Translations under genes and position numbers: made by a program
Notes under the pieces: generated by a model
What the model was told of the DNA's origin: nothing
What the model saw: the letters and a program-made list of their open reading frames with translations, nothing else
Database searches by the model: none
Assembly (NCBI RefSeq): GCF_030719035.1
Contig: NZ_CP132203.1
Location: 1,674,001 to 1,738,000, forward strand
DNA length: 64,000 nucleotides
Source: Hahella sp. HNIBRBA332
GTDB lineage: Bacteria > Pseudomonadota > Gammaproteobacteria > Pseudomonadales > Oleiphilaceae
Reading direction: 5' to 3'
Shown: positions 1 to 8,755 of the stretch, piece by piece
Layout: every line of letters starts with the position of its first letter
How positions within the stretch are numbered: the first letter of the stretch is position 1

Positions 1-283
1 TTCCGGCAATGACGCCGGCGGCGGGCACATTGTCTTCGTAGACGTTGTAGGCGGCGAATTGGCCGATTTCAAGAAACGGAGAACCGGGGTCGAGCAATTT
101 GGCGACGCGCTCACGGGGCAGCAACTTTCCTTTTGCGCGCTGCTTTTCCTGAGCGGCGTGGCCGCCGCCTTGTTCGATAAAACTGATTTCAGTCTTCAGA
201 TCATCCACCAGTTTGCTCATCGCCGCGTATTGGCTTTGATAGCTTTCGCTGTCGGTGGATGTTTGGGATTTCAGAACAGCCAT
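1..283 (-). CDS. liuB: Methylcrotonoyl-CoA carboxylase beta subunit, N-terminal part (cut by window edge)
   Basis: This is the first 94 codons of a carboxyltransferase subunit; the rest lies beyond base 1. The visible protein begins MAVLKSQTSTDSESYQ and contains a GKLLPRERVAKLLDPGSPF-type segment, typical of the biotin-dependent acyl-CoA carboxyltransferase family. Known members carboxylate 3-methylcrotonyl-CoA in leucine breakdown. The assignment to LiuB rather than a propionyl-CoA carboxylase rests mainly on context: isovaleryl-CoA dehydrogenase and a LiuR-like regulator lie directly upstream on the same strand, the usual liuRAB order. Confidence 0.85.
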   Translation of the reverse strand, partial: MAVLKSQTSTDSESYQSQYAAMSKLVDDLKTEISFIEQGGGHAAQEKQRAKGKLLPRERVAKLLDPGSPFLEIGQFAAYNVYEDNVPAAGVIAG

Positions 284-345
284 AGCTTCGTCCTGTCTTG
301 CTGGGTGGTTGTTTGGATTCCTTGCGGCGAACCGGAAGCCGAAGG

Positions 346-1515
346 CTACCGGGACTCCTCGAACAGTTCGCGGCCGATCAGCATTCTGCGGATCTCAGAG
401 GTGCCGGCGCCGATCTCGTACAGTTTGGCGTCGCGCAGCAGTCTGCCGGTGGCGTATTCGTTGATGTAGCCGTTGCCTCCGAGGATCTGAATGGCGTCAA
501 GGGCCATCTGGGTGGCTTTTTCCGCGCAGTACAGAATTACGCCAGCGGCGTCCTTACGCGTGGTTTCGCCACGGTCACAAGCGGCGGCGACGGCGTAGAG
601 GTATGCGCGGCAGGCATTCAGTGTGGTGTACATATCCGCCACTTTGCCCTGAATGAGCTGGAACTGGCCGATGGCCTGGCCGAACTGCTCGCGCTCATGG
701 ATGTAGGGAACGACGACATCCATACAGGCCTGCATGATGCCGATAGGGCCGGCGGCCAGTACGACGCGTTCGTAGTCCAGGCCGCTCATCAAGACTTTCA
801 CGCCCTGGTTGAGGCCGCCGAGAATATTTTCTTCCGGCACTTCACAATTATCGAACACCAGTTCACAGGTGTTGGAGCCGCGCATGCCCAGTTTGTCGAG
901 TTTGGGGGAGCGGGAGAAGCCGGGGTAATCGCGCTCCACGATGAACGCGGTGATGCCTCTGGGGCCGGCCTGAACGTCTGTCTTGGCGTAGATGACGTAA
1001 GTGTGCGCGTCGGGGCCGTTGGTGATCCACATTTTGGCGCCGTTCAACACATATTTGTCGCCTTTTTTTACCGCCTGCAATTTCATGCTGACGACATCAC
1101 TGCCGGCGTTGGGCTCGCTCATGGCGAGGGCGCCGATGTGTTCGCCGGAGATCAGTTTAGGCAGGTACTTCTGTCTTTGCTCCGGCGTGCCGTTACGGTA
1201 AATCTGGTTGACGCACAGGTTGGAGTGGGCTCCGTAGCTGAGCGCGATGGAAGCGGATGCACGGCTGATTTCCTCCATGGCCAGGACATGGGCCAGATAA
1301 CCCAGATCCGCGCCGCCGAATTCTTCGCTGACGGTAACGCCCAGCAGGCCCATTTCTCCCAGGCGAGGCCACAGTTGATTGGGGAACGCGTTATCTTTGT
1401 CTACCTGCGCGGCGATGGGGGCGATCTCTTTCTGCGCGAATCCCGCTACTTGTTCACGCAGCATATCCAGGGTTTCACCCAGTCCGAAGTTCAGGGAGTG
1501 ATAGTGGTTGGCCAT
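346..1515 (-). CDS. liuA: Isovaleryl-CoA dehydrogenase
   Basis: The protein has 389 residues, full length for an acyl-CoA dehydrogenase. The family signatures are present: ALAMSEPNAGSDVVSMK and WITNGPDAHTYVIYAKT in the N-terminal and middle domains, and an IQILGGNGYINEY plus YEIGAGTSEIRRMLIGREL C terminus. The family oxidises isovaleryl-CoA to 3-methylcrotonyl-CoA with FAD and passes electrons to ETF. The position between liuR and liuB favours the isovaleryl-specific enzyme over other acyl-CoA dehydrogenases. It is probably co-transcribed with liuR (93-base gap) and liuB (62-base gap). Confidence 0.92.
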   Translation of the reverse strand: MANHYHSLNFGLGETLDMLREQVAGFAQKEIAPIAAQVDKDNAFPNQLWPRLGEMGLLGVTVSEEFGGADLGYLAHVLAMEEISRASASIALSYGAHSNLCVNQIYRNGTPEQRQKYLPKLISGEHIGALAMSEPNAGSDVVSMKLQAVKKGDKYVLNGAKMWITNGPDAHTYVIYAKTDVQAGPRGITAFIVERDYPGFSRSPKLDKLGMRGSNTCELVFDNCEVPEENILGGLNQGVKVLMSGLDYERVVLAAGPIGIMQACMDVVVPYIHEREQFGQAIGQFQLIQGKVADMYTTLNACRAYLYAVAAACDRGETTRKDAAGVILYCAEKATQMALDAIQILGGNGYINEYATGRLLRDAKLYEIGAGTSEIRRMLIGRELFEESR

Positions 1516-1608
1516 AATGGTTCCTTTGTTATTTTTAACGTTGAATCAATGTCATCAGAAGAGGGCCTGCCGCGATTTGTTACGCACGCTCGCCGCGCAT
1601 TTACATCG

Positions 1609-1992
1609 TCAGTCTTTTCCAAAATCCGCCAGCGCCTGACGGCAGCGCTCTTCCGCCTCATCCAGTTCCTCCTGCATGAGGCGAATATCGGACAGCTGCT
1701 GCTTCAGGATGTCTCTTTTTTCCGCAATTTTGTTCAGCATCAGTTGTAGCTGCACCCGGTTGCCGCTGTCCGGGTCGTACATGCAGATAATTTGTTTGGA
1801 TTCCGCCAGGGAGAAGCCGAGTCGTTTTCCTCGCAAGATAAGCTTGAGGTAAACGCGGTCTTTTTCTGAGTAGATGCGGGTCTGTCCCTGGCGTTCCGGG
1901 CTGAGCAGCCCTTCCGCTTCGTAAAACCTGATTGTCCTTGTGGTAACGTCGAACTCCTTCGCCAGGTCACTGATGCTGTAGTTTTTTGTCAT
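1609..1992 (-). CDS. liuR: MerR-family regulator of the liu operon
   Basis: The protein has 127 residues. It starts with a MerR winged helix-turn-helix (YSISDLAKEFDVTTRTIRFYEAEGLLSP, described as residues about 5-32), followed by a coiled-coil dimerisation helix ending in a short Glu-rich tail. It lacks the cysteines of metal sensors and lies first in the liu operon, which fits LiuR, the regulator of branched-chain amino acid degradation in proteobacteria. Its own promoter carries a MerR-type operator inside the spacer (2021-2050), so autoregulation is likely. Confidence 0.88.
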   Translation of the reverse strand: MTKNYSISDLAKEFDVTTRTIRFYEAEGLLSPERQGQTRIYSEKDRVYLKLILRGKRLGFSLAESKQIICMYDPDSGNRVQLQLMLNKIAEKRDILKQQLSDIRLMQEELDEAEERCRQALADFGKD

Positions 1993-2020
1993 GGGCGTTC
2001 TCTGTCTGAATTGAGCAAAA

Positions 2021-2050
2021 TTATTACAGCAAGTTTACGTTTACGTCAAC
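2021..2050 (-). promoter_or_regulatory. liuR promoter with operator in the spacer
   Basis: On the minus strand a TTGACG -35 box (2044-2049) and a TAATAA -10 box (2021-2026) are separated by 17 bases. The repeat GTTGACGTAAACGTAAAC overlaps the -35 box and spacer, which is where MerR-family proteins bind. It resembles the ACGT-containing LiuR motif described for gammaproteobacteria. The start codon of liuR lies about 28 bases downstream of the -10 box. Confidence 0.65.
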
Positions 2051-2088
2051 GTTATAATGCGTCGCCATGAATAGGCGGTCAGTAAGTG

Positions 2089-2229
2089 ATGCCCGGGGAG
2101 GCGAATGAAAAGAAAATGGGCCGGCGGCTAGAAGGGGCGCTGATGCAAAATAATAATGTGATAGCGGAAAAGCGCTTGATCGAAAAAGAGAAACGAAAAA
2201 ATCAGGTGCGGCCAGTCGTACTGGCTTGA
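2089..2229 (+). CDS. Possible small charged protein (46 codons)
   Basis: An open frame begins at ATG 2089 and ends at a TGA at 2227-2229, filling the gap between the divergently placed liuR promoter and the lapG 3' end. The peptide is rich in Lys, Glu and Arg. There is no strong ribosome binding site for this start, and an internal ATG follows a better AAGGGG stretch. No family is recognised. It may be a chance frame. Confidence 0.18.
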   Translation: MPGEANEKKMGRRLEGALMQNNNVIAEKRLIEKEKRKNQVRPVVLA

Positions 2230-2242
2230 ACGAGGTCTGGGA

Positions 2243-2908
2243 TTAGAGGCGAGTCTGCAACTGTTGCAGCATGCGCGTGTTCAAATCGTTCCACTGATCC
2301 AGCCGGTTGGCCTGGCCTACGCGCTTGCCCAGCCCGCGTTGCTTGGACAGCCATAATCCATCGCCATTGAAGCTGTAGATGGGGTAGAGGTCATCGCGTT
2401 CGGAGCCAGATCGGATTTCCTGAATCAGGTTGTCCAGTATCAGTGGTTCTTTGCTCTGGTCTGGATAGTACGCGAGCACCATGTGCGCCTGATTGAGTTT
2501 CAACGCCTTAACGTAGGTGATGCGCAGCTTGTCGTCCGGCACGCCCATTTCACGCAAGGCGAAATACTTGGCGATAGAATAGTCTTCACAGTCGCCGCCA
2601 TTAGTGACCAGCAGCTCAACGGGCGTCGCCCAGTAATCTTCCTGGCCCCAGTGCTTGATGTCCGGAATGAACTGGGTTTCGTTAAAGAAGGCGTTGACCA
2701 TCATTAACTTACGTTCGTCGGGAATGTCTTTGGGAGTATTGAGTAACTTTTGCCAGCGTTCCAGACGCTCGCGGGCGGAACCGCCGTATTCGCGTTCGAC
2801 GTGAGTCAGAATCTGCTGGCTGATTTCGAAGGCGGCGGACGCAACAAGAGCCCAGCATGAAAACAGGGTGATGGCTGTTTTGACACGCAATTTTCTTGTC
2901 CACTGCAT
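2243..2908 (-). CDS. lapG: LapG-like periplasmic cysteine protease (transglutaminase-like)
   Basis: The protein has 221 residues with an N-terminal signal peptide (about residues 1-26). The bacterial transglutaminase-like cysteine protease triad is visible: Cys107 in NGGDCEDYS, His142 in NQAHMVLAY, Asp159 in LILDN. In Pseudomonas and relatives LapG cleaves a large type I-secreted adhesin at its N terminus and releases it from the cell surface, controlled by the c-di-GMP receptor LapD. No lapD gene is next to it here. The large RTX protein at 35.8-45.1 kb is the only adhesin-like protein in the window, but a substrate link is not shown. Confidence 0.8.
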   Translation of the reverse strand: MQWTRKLRVKTAITLFSCWALVASAAFEISQQILTHVEREYGGSARERLERWQKLLNTPKDIPDERKLMMVNAFFNETQFIPDIKHWGQEDYWATPVELLVTNGGDCEDYSIAKYFALREMGVPDDKLRITYVKALKLNQAHMVLAYYPDQSKEPLILDNLIQEIRSGSERDDLYPIYSFNGDGLWLSKQRGLGKRVGQANRLDQWNDLNTRMLQQLQTRL

Positions 2909-3217
2909 AGGTGGGGCGTCCCGTCGTCGATGTCGTTGGTATAGTTAATGCCGGTTGATGGACCGGAGTCATAGTTATGTTTATGAGTTTAAGTATAGGA
3001 ATTAATCTGAAATATGACTGGATGAGTTTTGTAAAACTGTGTAAGGAAAGGTGAATTCTGGGGCTGGCCCTAAGTGGTTTAAATACAAGGAAAATAAAAC
3101 GAATTGTCCTGAGAGGATCGGGTTCTGGACAAGTAAGAACTAGAAATCGTTGATCCAGGGAAAAGGGAGGAAGCGCCGGAACGATATTGACGTTTCGACG
3201 CTTAAAATTGAGCGTGA
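2909..3217. other. Intergenic stretch without a gene
   Basis: These 309 bases lie between lapG and gspC, both leftward. No convincing coding frame, terminator or repeat is seen. The part next to 2909 must hold the lapG promoter. Confidence 0.5.
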
Positions 3218-4093
3218 TTAACCGTTATTCTTTTGCCGGATTTGTTCGCGCAATTTTTGTAGTCGATCACGAATTTCCTGACGACGTTGCTCATCCATTT
3301 CGCTCAGCTCCGAACTGTTGTCGCTGGAAGGCTCGGAAAACTCCTCTGGCGGCTGATCGATAGCGTAAGTCGGTTCTTCCTGATAGGCGGGCTCTGAAAT
3401 CGCCTGCTGAGAGCCGTCATCATGAGGTGCGTCTACGACTGGAACAGGTTCGCCGCCGCTGTCAGGTTGCTCATACTTGGGTTCTTCGTATTGAGGCTCC
3501 GGGTACTCAGGCTCTTGATACTGCGGCTCTTCGTAGACGGGTTCCTCGTAAGCGGGCTCAGAATAGTCAGGAGCGTCGTCGCGGGAAACGCTGGCGTAGG
3601 TTTCTATGCTGGCGCCGGAGCTGGATTCTTCAGGGAAGAACAGATTCTCCAGGCTGCCGCGGCGATCGATGACCACGCGGTTGGCGTAGACGGAATGTAG
3701 CGTTGCGTTGCCGGGCATGTTTTCGCCCACGCGGAAGAAGTCGGTGTTGCGATCCGGTCCTTCAATCAATGCGCCGCCGGACTCGCCTTTTTCAAGATTG
3801 GTGGCTGCTACGCCCCGCAAAGTCAGGCGGAGGTTGGTGGGCGGTAGATCTTCCGTCTCTTTTTTCTGAGCGACGGGTTCGTTTTTGCCGAACAGATTGA
3901 GGGGCGCCAACTGTTGAACGGTGCGTTCCTGTTTGACCTGAGTTGCTGGCGCCGCCTTGACTACAATTTCCTTCTTGGTGTTGTAGTCGAGCCAGAACTG
4001 ATAACCGCGCCAACCAACCGTCGCGGTAGCGGCGATCAACAGTAGCGACGCCGTAATGGAGGGGGCGGAATTGAGTAGTTTGTCTTTATTCAC
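3218..4093 (-). CDS. gspC: Type II secretion protein C, variant without PDZ domain
   Basis: The protein has 291 residues. A short cytoplasmic N terminus is followed by one membrane helix (about 12-33) and the periplasmic homology region (about 60-150), with LNLFGKNEP and LTLRGVAAT typical of GspC. GspC links the inner-membrane assembly to the secretin GspD. The usual C-terminal PDZ or coiled-coil domain is replaced by a Pro/Glu/Tyr-rich run of EEPxYEEP-like repeats (about 175-235) and a charged helix at the end. It is divergent from gspE, whereas gspC and gspD usually precede gspE on the same strand. No gspD is present in the window. Confidence 0.82.
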   Translation of the reverse strand: MNKDKLLNSAPSITASLLLIAATATVGWRGYQFWLDYNTKKEIVVKAAPATQVKQERTVQQLAPLNLFGKNEPVAQKKETEDLPPTNLRLTLRGVAATNLEKGESGGALIEGPDRNTDFFRVGENMPGNATLHSVYANRVVIDRRGSLENLFFPEESSSGASIETYASVSRDDAPDYSEPAYEEPVYEEPQYQEPEYPEPQYEEPKYEQPDSGGEPVPVVDAPHDDGSQQAISEPAYQEEPTYAIDQPPEEFSEPSSDNSSELSEMDEQRRQEIRDRLQKLREQIRQKNNG

Positions 4094-4400
4094 GATGAAT
4101 CTGTCTCGGTGTTCTAATGGCTCGCTTTTTATTATGTGCGACCATTATCCCGGTTAAGTAATTCTGTGCCCGGTATTTTTGCTGTAGCAGCTTTAAAAGA
4201 AAAGCCCGGAATTCTCAAAAATATACTAAAAACGGGTATTTAATGGCCTTTATTACATATAATTAACTATAAATGAAATGAGACCAGGTAGTCTGGAATC
4301 TCTTGAAAAGATAAAGTAGATTCTCAAACCTTCCCGGCTTCCATGTATGGCCTGAGCGTAAGCCGGAATGACAATGTTTACAATAGACTAAAGGTTAGAT
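4094..4400. promoter_or_regulatory. Divergent gspC/gspE intergenic region
   Basis: The 307-base AT-rich region separates the divergent gspC and gspE starts and must carry promoters for both directions. Poly-A/T tracts around 4190-4280 are suggestive, but no -10/-35 pair stands out clearly and no operator palindrome was found. Confidence 0.5.
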
Positions 4401-5957
4401 ATGGACGAGCGCCAACTCGAAGCAACTGAAGACGCGATCCCAGTATTGACGGACGATTCCGAAGATCAGGAGGATCAGCCGCGGTTCTATTACCGCCTGC
4501 CGTTTTCATTCGCCAAGCGCCATGGCGTGTTCGTCGGTCAGCCGGATCAGAATCACGGTCAAATTGTTTATTACAAAGAGTCGCTGAAGCCGCAAATATT
4601 TGCGGAAGTAAATCGATATGTCGAAGGTAAATGCCGCTTTGAAGTGATAGAAGACGCCGCTTTTGAGGATGGTTTGGCGAAGGCCTACCAGAATGACTCC
4701 ACTGAGGCCATGCAAATGGTGGAGGGCCTGGGCGACGATATGGACCTGGCCAGCCTGGCGGACTCCGTTCCAGAAACGGAAGACCTGTTGGAACAGGAAG
4801 ACGACGCGCCTATCATCCGCCTGATCAACGCCATTCTGACGGAAGCAGTTAAAACCAACGCTTCGGATATTCACATAGAAACCTTTGAGAAAGACCTCGT
4901 CGTGCGCTTCCGCGTGGACGGTGTGTTGAGAGAGATGGTTAAACCCAAGCGGGCGTTGGCGCCGCTGCTGGTGTCTCGTATCAAGGTTATGTCCAGATTG
5001 GACATCGCGGAAAAAAGAATTCCTCAGGACGGCCGGATTTCCCTGCGCGTAGCCGGTAAAGAAGTGGATATCCGGGTGTCCACCATGCCTTCCGCCAACG
5101 GCGAGCGTATCGTACTACGTTTGTTGGACAAACAAGCGGGCAGATTGAAACTGGAAAAGCTCGGCATGGCCGATCGCGATTTCAAACTGATCAAAAAACT
5201 GATTCATCGTCCTCACGGCATTATTCTGGTGACGGGGCCTACGGGCTCCGGTAAAACCACTAGTTTGTATGCGGGGCTGTCTGAAATTAATGATCGCAGC
5301 CGTAACATTTTGACGGTTGAGGATCCTATTGAATACAACCTGCCGGGCATTGGCCAGACTCAGGTCAACACCAAAGTCGATATGACCTTTGCACGCGGCC
5401 TGCGCGCCATCCTGCGTCAGGACCCGGACGTGGTGATGATTGGTGAGATCCGGGACTTGGAGACAGCCGAAATCGCAGTTCAGGCGAGTTTGACGGGACA
5501 CTTGGTGTTGTCCACCCTTCACACCAACAGCGCGGTGGGCGCTGTAACCCGTTTGATGGATATGGGCGTGGAGCCTTTTTTGATATCTTCAAGTTTGATC
5601 GGCGTAATAGCCCAGCGTCTGGTGCGCGTATTGTGCGATCAGTGCAAAGAGGCGTACACGCCGGACGACGAGGTTTGCGAGTTCCTCGGCATTGACCCGC
5701 AAAACCCGCAGCAAATCTATCATGCGAAAGGCTGTGCAGACTGTAACCACCTTGGCTATCGGGGGCGGTTGGGTATTTACGAAGTTATTGAGGTCGATGA
5801 AGAGCTTCGTCATCTGGTGCACAAGCAAGCCGGCGAAATGGAGCTGGAGGCCTGCGCTCGCAAGCGTGGCCCGAGCATTCATGCGGACGGCATAGCTAAA
5901 GTATTGAAGGGCCTGACCTCCGTCGAGGAGGTGGTGCGGGTAACTCACCGGGAGTAA
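4401..5957 (+). CDS. gspE: Type II secretion ATPase
   Basis: The protein has 518 residues, close to the family length. It has an N-terminal N1E-like region, Walker A GPTGSGKT (279-286), the Asp-box ILTVEDPIEYN, Walker B VVMIGEIRD (344-352), the His box TGHLVLSTLHTN (365-376), and the GspE zinc-binding tetracysteine formed by Cys412, Cys415, Cys445 and Cys448. GspE is the cytoplasmic hexameric ATPase that drives pseudopilus assembly. It heads the gspE-M operon. A very acidic stretch follows the start codon. Confidence 0.97.
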   Translation: MDERQLEATEDAIPVLTDDSEDQEDQPRFYYRLPFSFAKRHGVFVGQPDQNHGQIVYYKESLKPQIFAEVNRYVEGKCRFEVIEDAAFEDGLAKAYQNDSTEAMQMVEGLGDDMDLASLADSVPETEDLLEQEDDAPIIRLINAILTEAVKTNASDIHIETFEKDLVVRFRVDGVLREMVKPKRALAPLLVSRIKVMSRLDIAEKRIPQDGRISLRVAGKEVDIRVSTMPSANGERIVLRLLDKQAGRLKLEKLGMADRDFKLIKKLIHRPHGIILVTGPTGSGKTTSLYAGLSEINDRSRNILTVEDPIEYNLPGIGQTQVNTKVDMTFARGLRAILRQDPDVVMIGEIRDLETAEIAVQASLTGHLVLSTLHTNSAVGAVTRLMDMGVEPFLISSSLIGVIAQRLVRVLCDQCKEAYTPDDEVCEFLGIDPQNPQQIYHAKGCADCNHLGYRGRLGIYEVIEVDEELRHLVHKQAGEMELEACARKRGPSIHADGIAKVLKGLTSVEEVVRVTHRE

Positions 5958-6038
5958 TGCGCGAAGGCGATTTAAAAAAGGTTTGGCGGCAGGCGCATAC
6001 TTCCGAACGGCAGTCTAAAACATACAGTATTACCGCAT

Positions 6039-7265
6039 ATGGCAGCATTTGATTTTAAAGCCCTGGACCAAAAGGGGCGTCCGCAAAAAGGCGTTCTTGA
6101 AGCGGACAGCGCCCGTCAGGTCAGGCAGCAGATTCGTGATAAAGGATGGACGCCTCTGGAAGTCACCCAGGCGTCTGAAAAGCAAAGCAATAAAAATGGC
6201 GGAGGCGGAGGCTTTCGTCCTCGCGGAAGCCGATTGGGCGCTGCGGACCTTGCATTGTTGACCCGCCAGATCGCTACTTTGATCCAGTCCGGCATCCCCG
6301 TGGAGGAGACCCTGAGCGCGGTGGCCTCGCAAAGTGAAAAAGCCAAAGTCAGAAGTATGATGCTGGCGGTGCGGGCCAAGGTGCTGGAGGGGTATTCTCT
6401 GGCGGATAGTCTTAGCGAGTTTCCCAGTGCGTTTCCTGAACTTTATCGTTCAACGGTAGCGGCCGGGGAGCACGCTGGTCACCTGGATCTGGTGCTCAAT
6501 CGTTTGGCGGATTACACCGAACAGCGGCAGATGAGCCGGCAAAAAATCCAACTCGCCGCCATTTACCCTATTATCCTCACATTCGTGGCGTTCGGCATAG
6601 TCGGTTTCCTGCTGGGTTACGTGGTGCCTGACATCATCAAAGTGTTTGTCAGTAAAGGGCAGGCGTTACCGGCTTTAACTCAGGTTATCCTGGCGCTGAG
6701 CGATTTTGTCGCAAACTATGCGTTGCTTATCGTGGCCGCTCTGGTCATCGCCTTCTTCTCTTTCACCTATGCAATGAAAAAAGAAGGTTTCCGACTTCAG
6801 GTGCATCGGCAATTGCTGCACCTTCCCTTCACCGCAAAGATGTCGCGGGGAATTAATACCGCCCGGTTCGCCAGTACGCTCAGCATACTCAACAGCAGCG
6901 GCGTGCCGCTGGTTGACGCCATGCGCATCGCTGGCGAGGTGTTGAGCAATCAATGGCTGAAACTACGGGTCGCCGAAGCGGCGCAGAAAGTGCGGGAAGG
7001 CGGCAGTCTGTACAAGTGCCTGGAGCAGACCGGTTATTTTCCGCCGATGATGATTCATATGATCGCCAGCGGCGAGGCCAGCGGCGAATTGGGGGAAATG
7101 CTGGAAAGGACCGCCAGCAGCCAGGAAAACGATCTGCAAAGCCGCATCGCAACGATGGTTGGACTGTTCGAGCCCTTGATGCTTCTAGTCATGGGCGGCG
7201 TCGTACTGATCATCGTTATGGCGATCATGTTGCCGATTTTGAGCATGAGCGATCTGGTTGGTTAA
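6039..7265 (+). CDS. gspF: Type II secretion inner-membrane platform protein
   Basis: The protein has 408 residues with two repeated T2SSF domains and three hydrophobic segments (about 170-200, 220-245, 375-400). Signature runs include LARQ-like LLTRQIATLIQSGIPVEE and LIASGE-like MIHMIASGEASGELGEML. GspF is the polytopic platform that contacts GspE and GspL. An 81-base gap separates it from gspE. A Gly/Arg-rich spacer (about 50-65) precedes the first domain. Confidence 0.96.
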   Translation: MAAFDFKALDQKGRPQKGVLEADSARQVRQQIRDKGWTPLEVTQASEKQSNKNGGGGGFRPRGSRLGAADLALLTRQIATLIQSGIPVEETLSAVASQSEKAKVRSMMLAVRAKVLEGYSLADSLSEFPSAFPELYRSTVAAGEHAGHLDLVLNRLADYTEQRQMSRQKIQLAAIYPIILTFVAFGIVGFLLGYVVPDIIKVFVSKGQALPALTQVILALSDFVANYALLIVAALVIAFFSFTYAMKKEGFRLQVHRQLLHLPFTAKMSRGINTARFASTLSILNSSGVPLVDAMRIAGEVLSNQWLKLRVAEAAQKVREGGSLYKCLEQTGYFPPMMIHMIASGEASGELGEMLERTASSQENDLQSRIATMVGLFEPLMLLVMGGVVLIIVMAIMLPILSMSDLVG

Positions 7266-7306
7266 AATACACATCAATAAAAGAAGTAATGTTACAGAGG
7301 GAAAAA

Positions 7307-7756
7307 ATGAAACCTAAAGCGTCATTCAAAACCAGGAAATCCGTACAGGGCTTCACCCTGATCGAAATCATGGTTGTATTGGTTATCCTTGGATTGCTGG
7401 TGGCGGCTGTAGCGCCCAAGATTTTGGGGCGCGCTGACCAGGCCAAAGTGACGACCACGCAAACCAACATCAAAACCATCAGCAATGCTCTGAATATGTA
7501 CAAGCTGGATAACTACAATTATCCCAGCAGTGAGCAGGGCATCGAAGCGCTGGTGAACAAACCGTCCGGTTTCCCTGAGGCTAAAAACTGGAACCCAGAA
7601 GGCTATATCGACAAACTGCCCGTCGACGGCTGGCAGAGAGAGTTCGTTTATATTTCTCCTGGCACCCACGGCGCTTTTGACCTGTATTCATTGGGCGCTG
7701 ACGGTAAAGAAGGCGGCGAAGGTTACGACGCTGATATCACCAGCTGGGATAAATAA
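7307..7756 (+). CDS. gspG: Major pseudopilin
   Basis: The protein has 149 residues from ATG 7307. An AGAGG sequence 6 bases upstream favours this start over the in-frame ATG at 7289. The prepilin signal is QGFTLIEIMVVLVILGLL, with cleavage expected between Gly and Phe and Glu at mature position 5. The C-terminal half has the GspG signatures YKLDNYNYPSSEQGIEALV and a DxYSLGADGKEGG calcium-site loop. It is the main subunit of the pseudopilus piston. Confidence 0.97.
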   Translation: MKPKASFKTRKSVQGFTLIEIMVVLVILGLLVAAVAPKILGRADQAKVTTTQTNIKTISNALNMYKLDNYNYPSSEQGIEALVNKPSGFPEAKNWNPEGYIDKLPVDGWQREFVYISPGTHGAFDLYSLGADGKEGGEGYDADITSWDK

Positions 7757-7803
7757 CCGGTGCGCCGTCCCTGTATTTGGAGCGGCGATTGGAAAGAGAC
7801 ATT

Positions 7804-8358
7804 ATGAAGCGCGCTCACAAAGGTTTTACGCTGATTGAAATACTGGTCGTGCTGGTCATTATCTCGGTAATGGTCGGCATGGTCACGTTGGTGGTCAGTG
7901 GCAATCGTGAGCGCAGAGAGTTGGAGAATGAGGCCAGAAAACTTCTGGCCATCATGCAGATGACCTCCGATGAAGCCATTTTTCAGAATGTGGATATCGG
8001 GCTGCGTCTTGACGATGATGGTTATGCCTTCATGGGGTTTGACGATACGGCGCTCGCCTGGATCGAGTTGCCGCAGGAGTTTTTGAAAGAAAGAGAACTG
8101 CCAGAATGGTTGGTCTTGGACTTTGACAAAAAGAACAAGGAAATTGAGCTGAAAAACAAGGATGAAGGCAAGAAAGACAAGAAGGACGACAAAGACAAGA
8201 AGTTCCTCCCTCAAATCCTGTTTTTGTCCAGCGGAGAAAACACTCCGGTTAATATCGAGCTGAAGCTGAAAAGCAATGAAGAAATTAAGTTCATCATCAA
8301 GTCCGATGGCCTGAATGGATTTGAAATGAAAGGACCGGCGGATGATGAAGATGCCTAA
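7804..8358 (+). CDS. gspH: Minor pseudopilin H with a lysine-rich insertion
   Basis: The protein has 184 residues from ATG 7804, preceded by a GGAAAGAG site; an upstream in-frame ATG at 7777 would add nine residues before the prepilin leader and is less likely. The leader is KGFTLIEILVVLVIISV. After about residue 105 the protein contains an unusual run of Lys, Asp and Glu (residues about 109-137), rich in KK/DK repeats, before a normal C-terminal beta segment. The gene overlaps gspI by 17 bases. Confidence 0.93.
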   Translation: MKRAHKGFTLIEILVVLVIISVMVGMVTLVVSGNRERRELENEARKLLAIMQMTSDEAIFQNVDIGLRLDDDGYAFMGFDDTALAWIELPQEFLKERELPEWLVLDFDKKNKEIELKNKDEGKKDKKDDKDKKFLPQILFLSSGENTPVNIELKLKSNEEIKFIIKSDGLNGFEMKGPADDEDA

Positions 8359-8755
8359 ACCGTTGCGCCGATCGCCGCAAAGTCGCGCAAAAGGCTTTAC
8401 GTTACTGGAAGTGCTGGTGGCGTTGCTCATTTTTTCGATCAGCGTCGCCGCGTTGGTGCGTGGTATGACGCAGATTGTGAGGCAGACGGAGCAGTTGGAG
8501 CTAAAAACCTTCGCCGCCTGGATCGCTGACAATGAGTATACAGAGCTCGCGATTGCGGAAAACTTCCCCGCCGTTGGCGAAAAGAAGAAAACGGTAGAGT
8601 ACGCAAGCCGTACGTGGCGCGTTGTTGAAAAAGTCATCGCGACGCCGAACCCCCAGATGAGAAAAGTGGAAATTCAGGTCCTGATCGCCGATACGGCGAA
8701 CCTGTCGGAAAGGCAGATTATCTCGGTCACCTCGTTTATAGGTAATAACTCCTGA
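8342..8755 (+). CDS. gspI: Minor pseudopilin I
   Basis: The protein has 137 residues with prepilin motif KGFTLLEVLVALLIFSISV and the conserved GspI segment TFAAWIADNEYTELAI. GspI seeds the pseudopilus tip with GspJ and GspK. It overlaps gspH (17 bases), and its stop codon overlaps the start codon of gspJ by one base, indicating translational coupling. Confidence 0.95.
   Translation: MMKMPKPLRRSPQSRAKGFTLLEVLVALLIFSISVAALVRGMTQIVRQTEQLELKTFAAWIADNEYTELAIAENFPAVGEKKKTVEYASRTWRVVEKVIATPNPQMRKVEIQVLIADTANLSERQIISVTSFIGNNS

Noticed and set aside
298..1749. Long rightward open frame of 483 codons over liuA
   Set aside because: It is the antisense shadow of the liuA and liuR genes; its residue composition does not resemble a real protein and the opposite strand encodes clear enzymes.
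6953..7306. Upstream extension of the gspG frame
   Set aside because: The frame is open inside gspF, but the residues are Arg/Gln-rich shadow. The prepilin leader and ribosome binding site fix the start at 7307.
7723..8637. Leftward open frame of 304 codons over gspH and gspI
   Set aside because: Antisense to two pseudopilin genes with clear motifs; no ribosome binding site.
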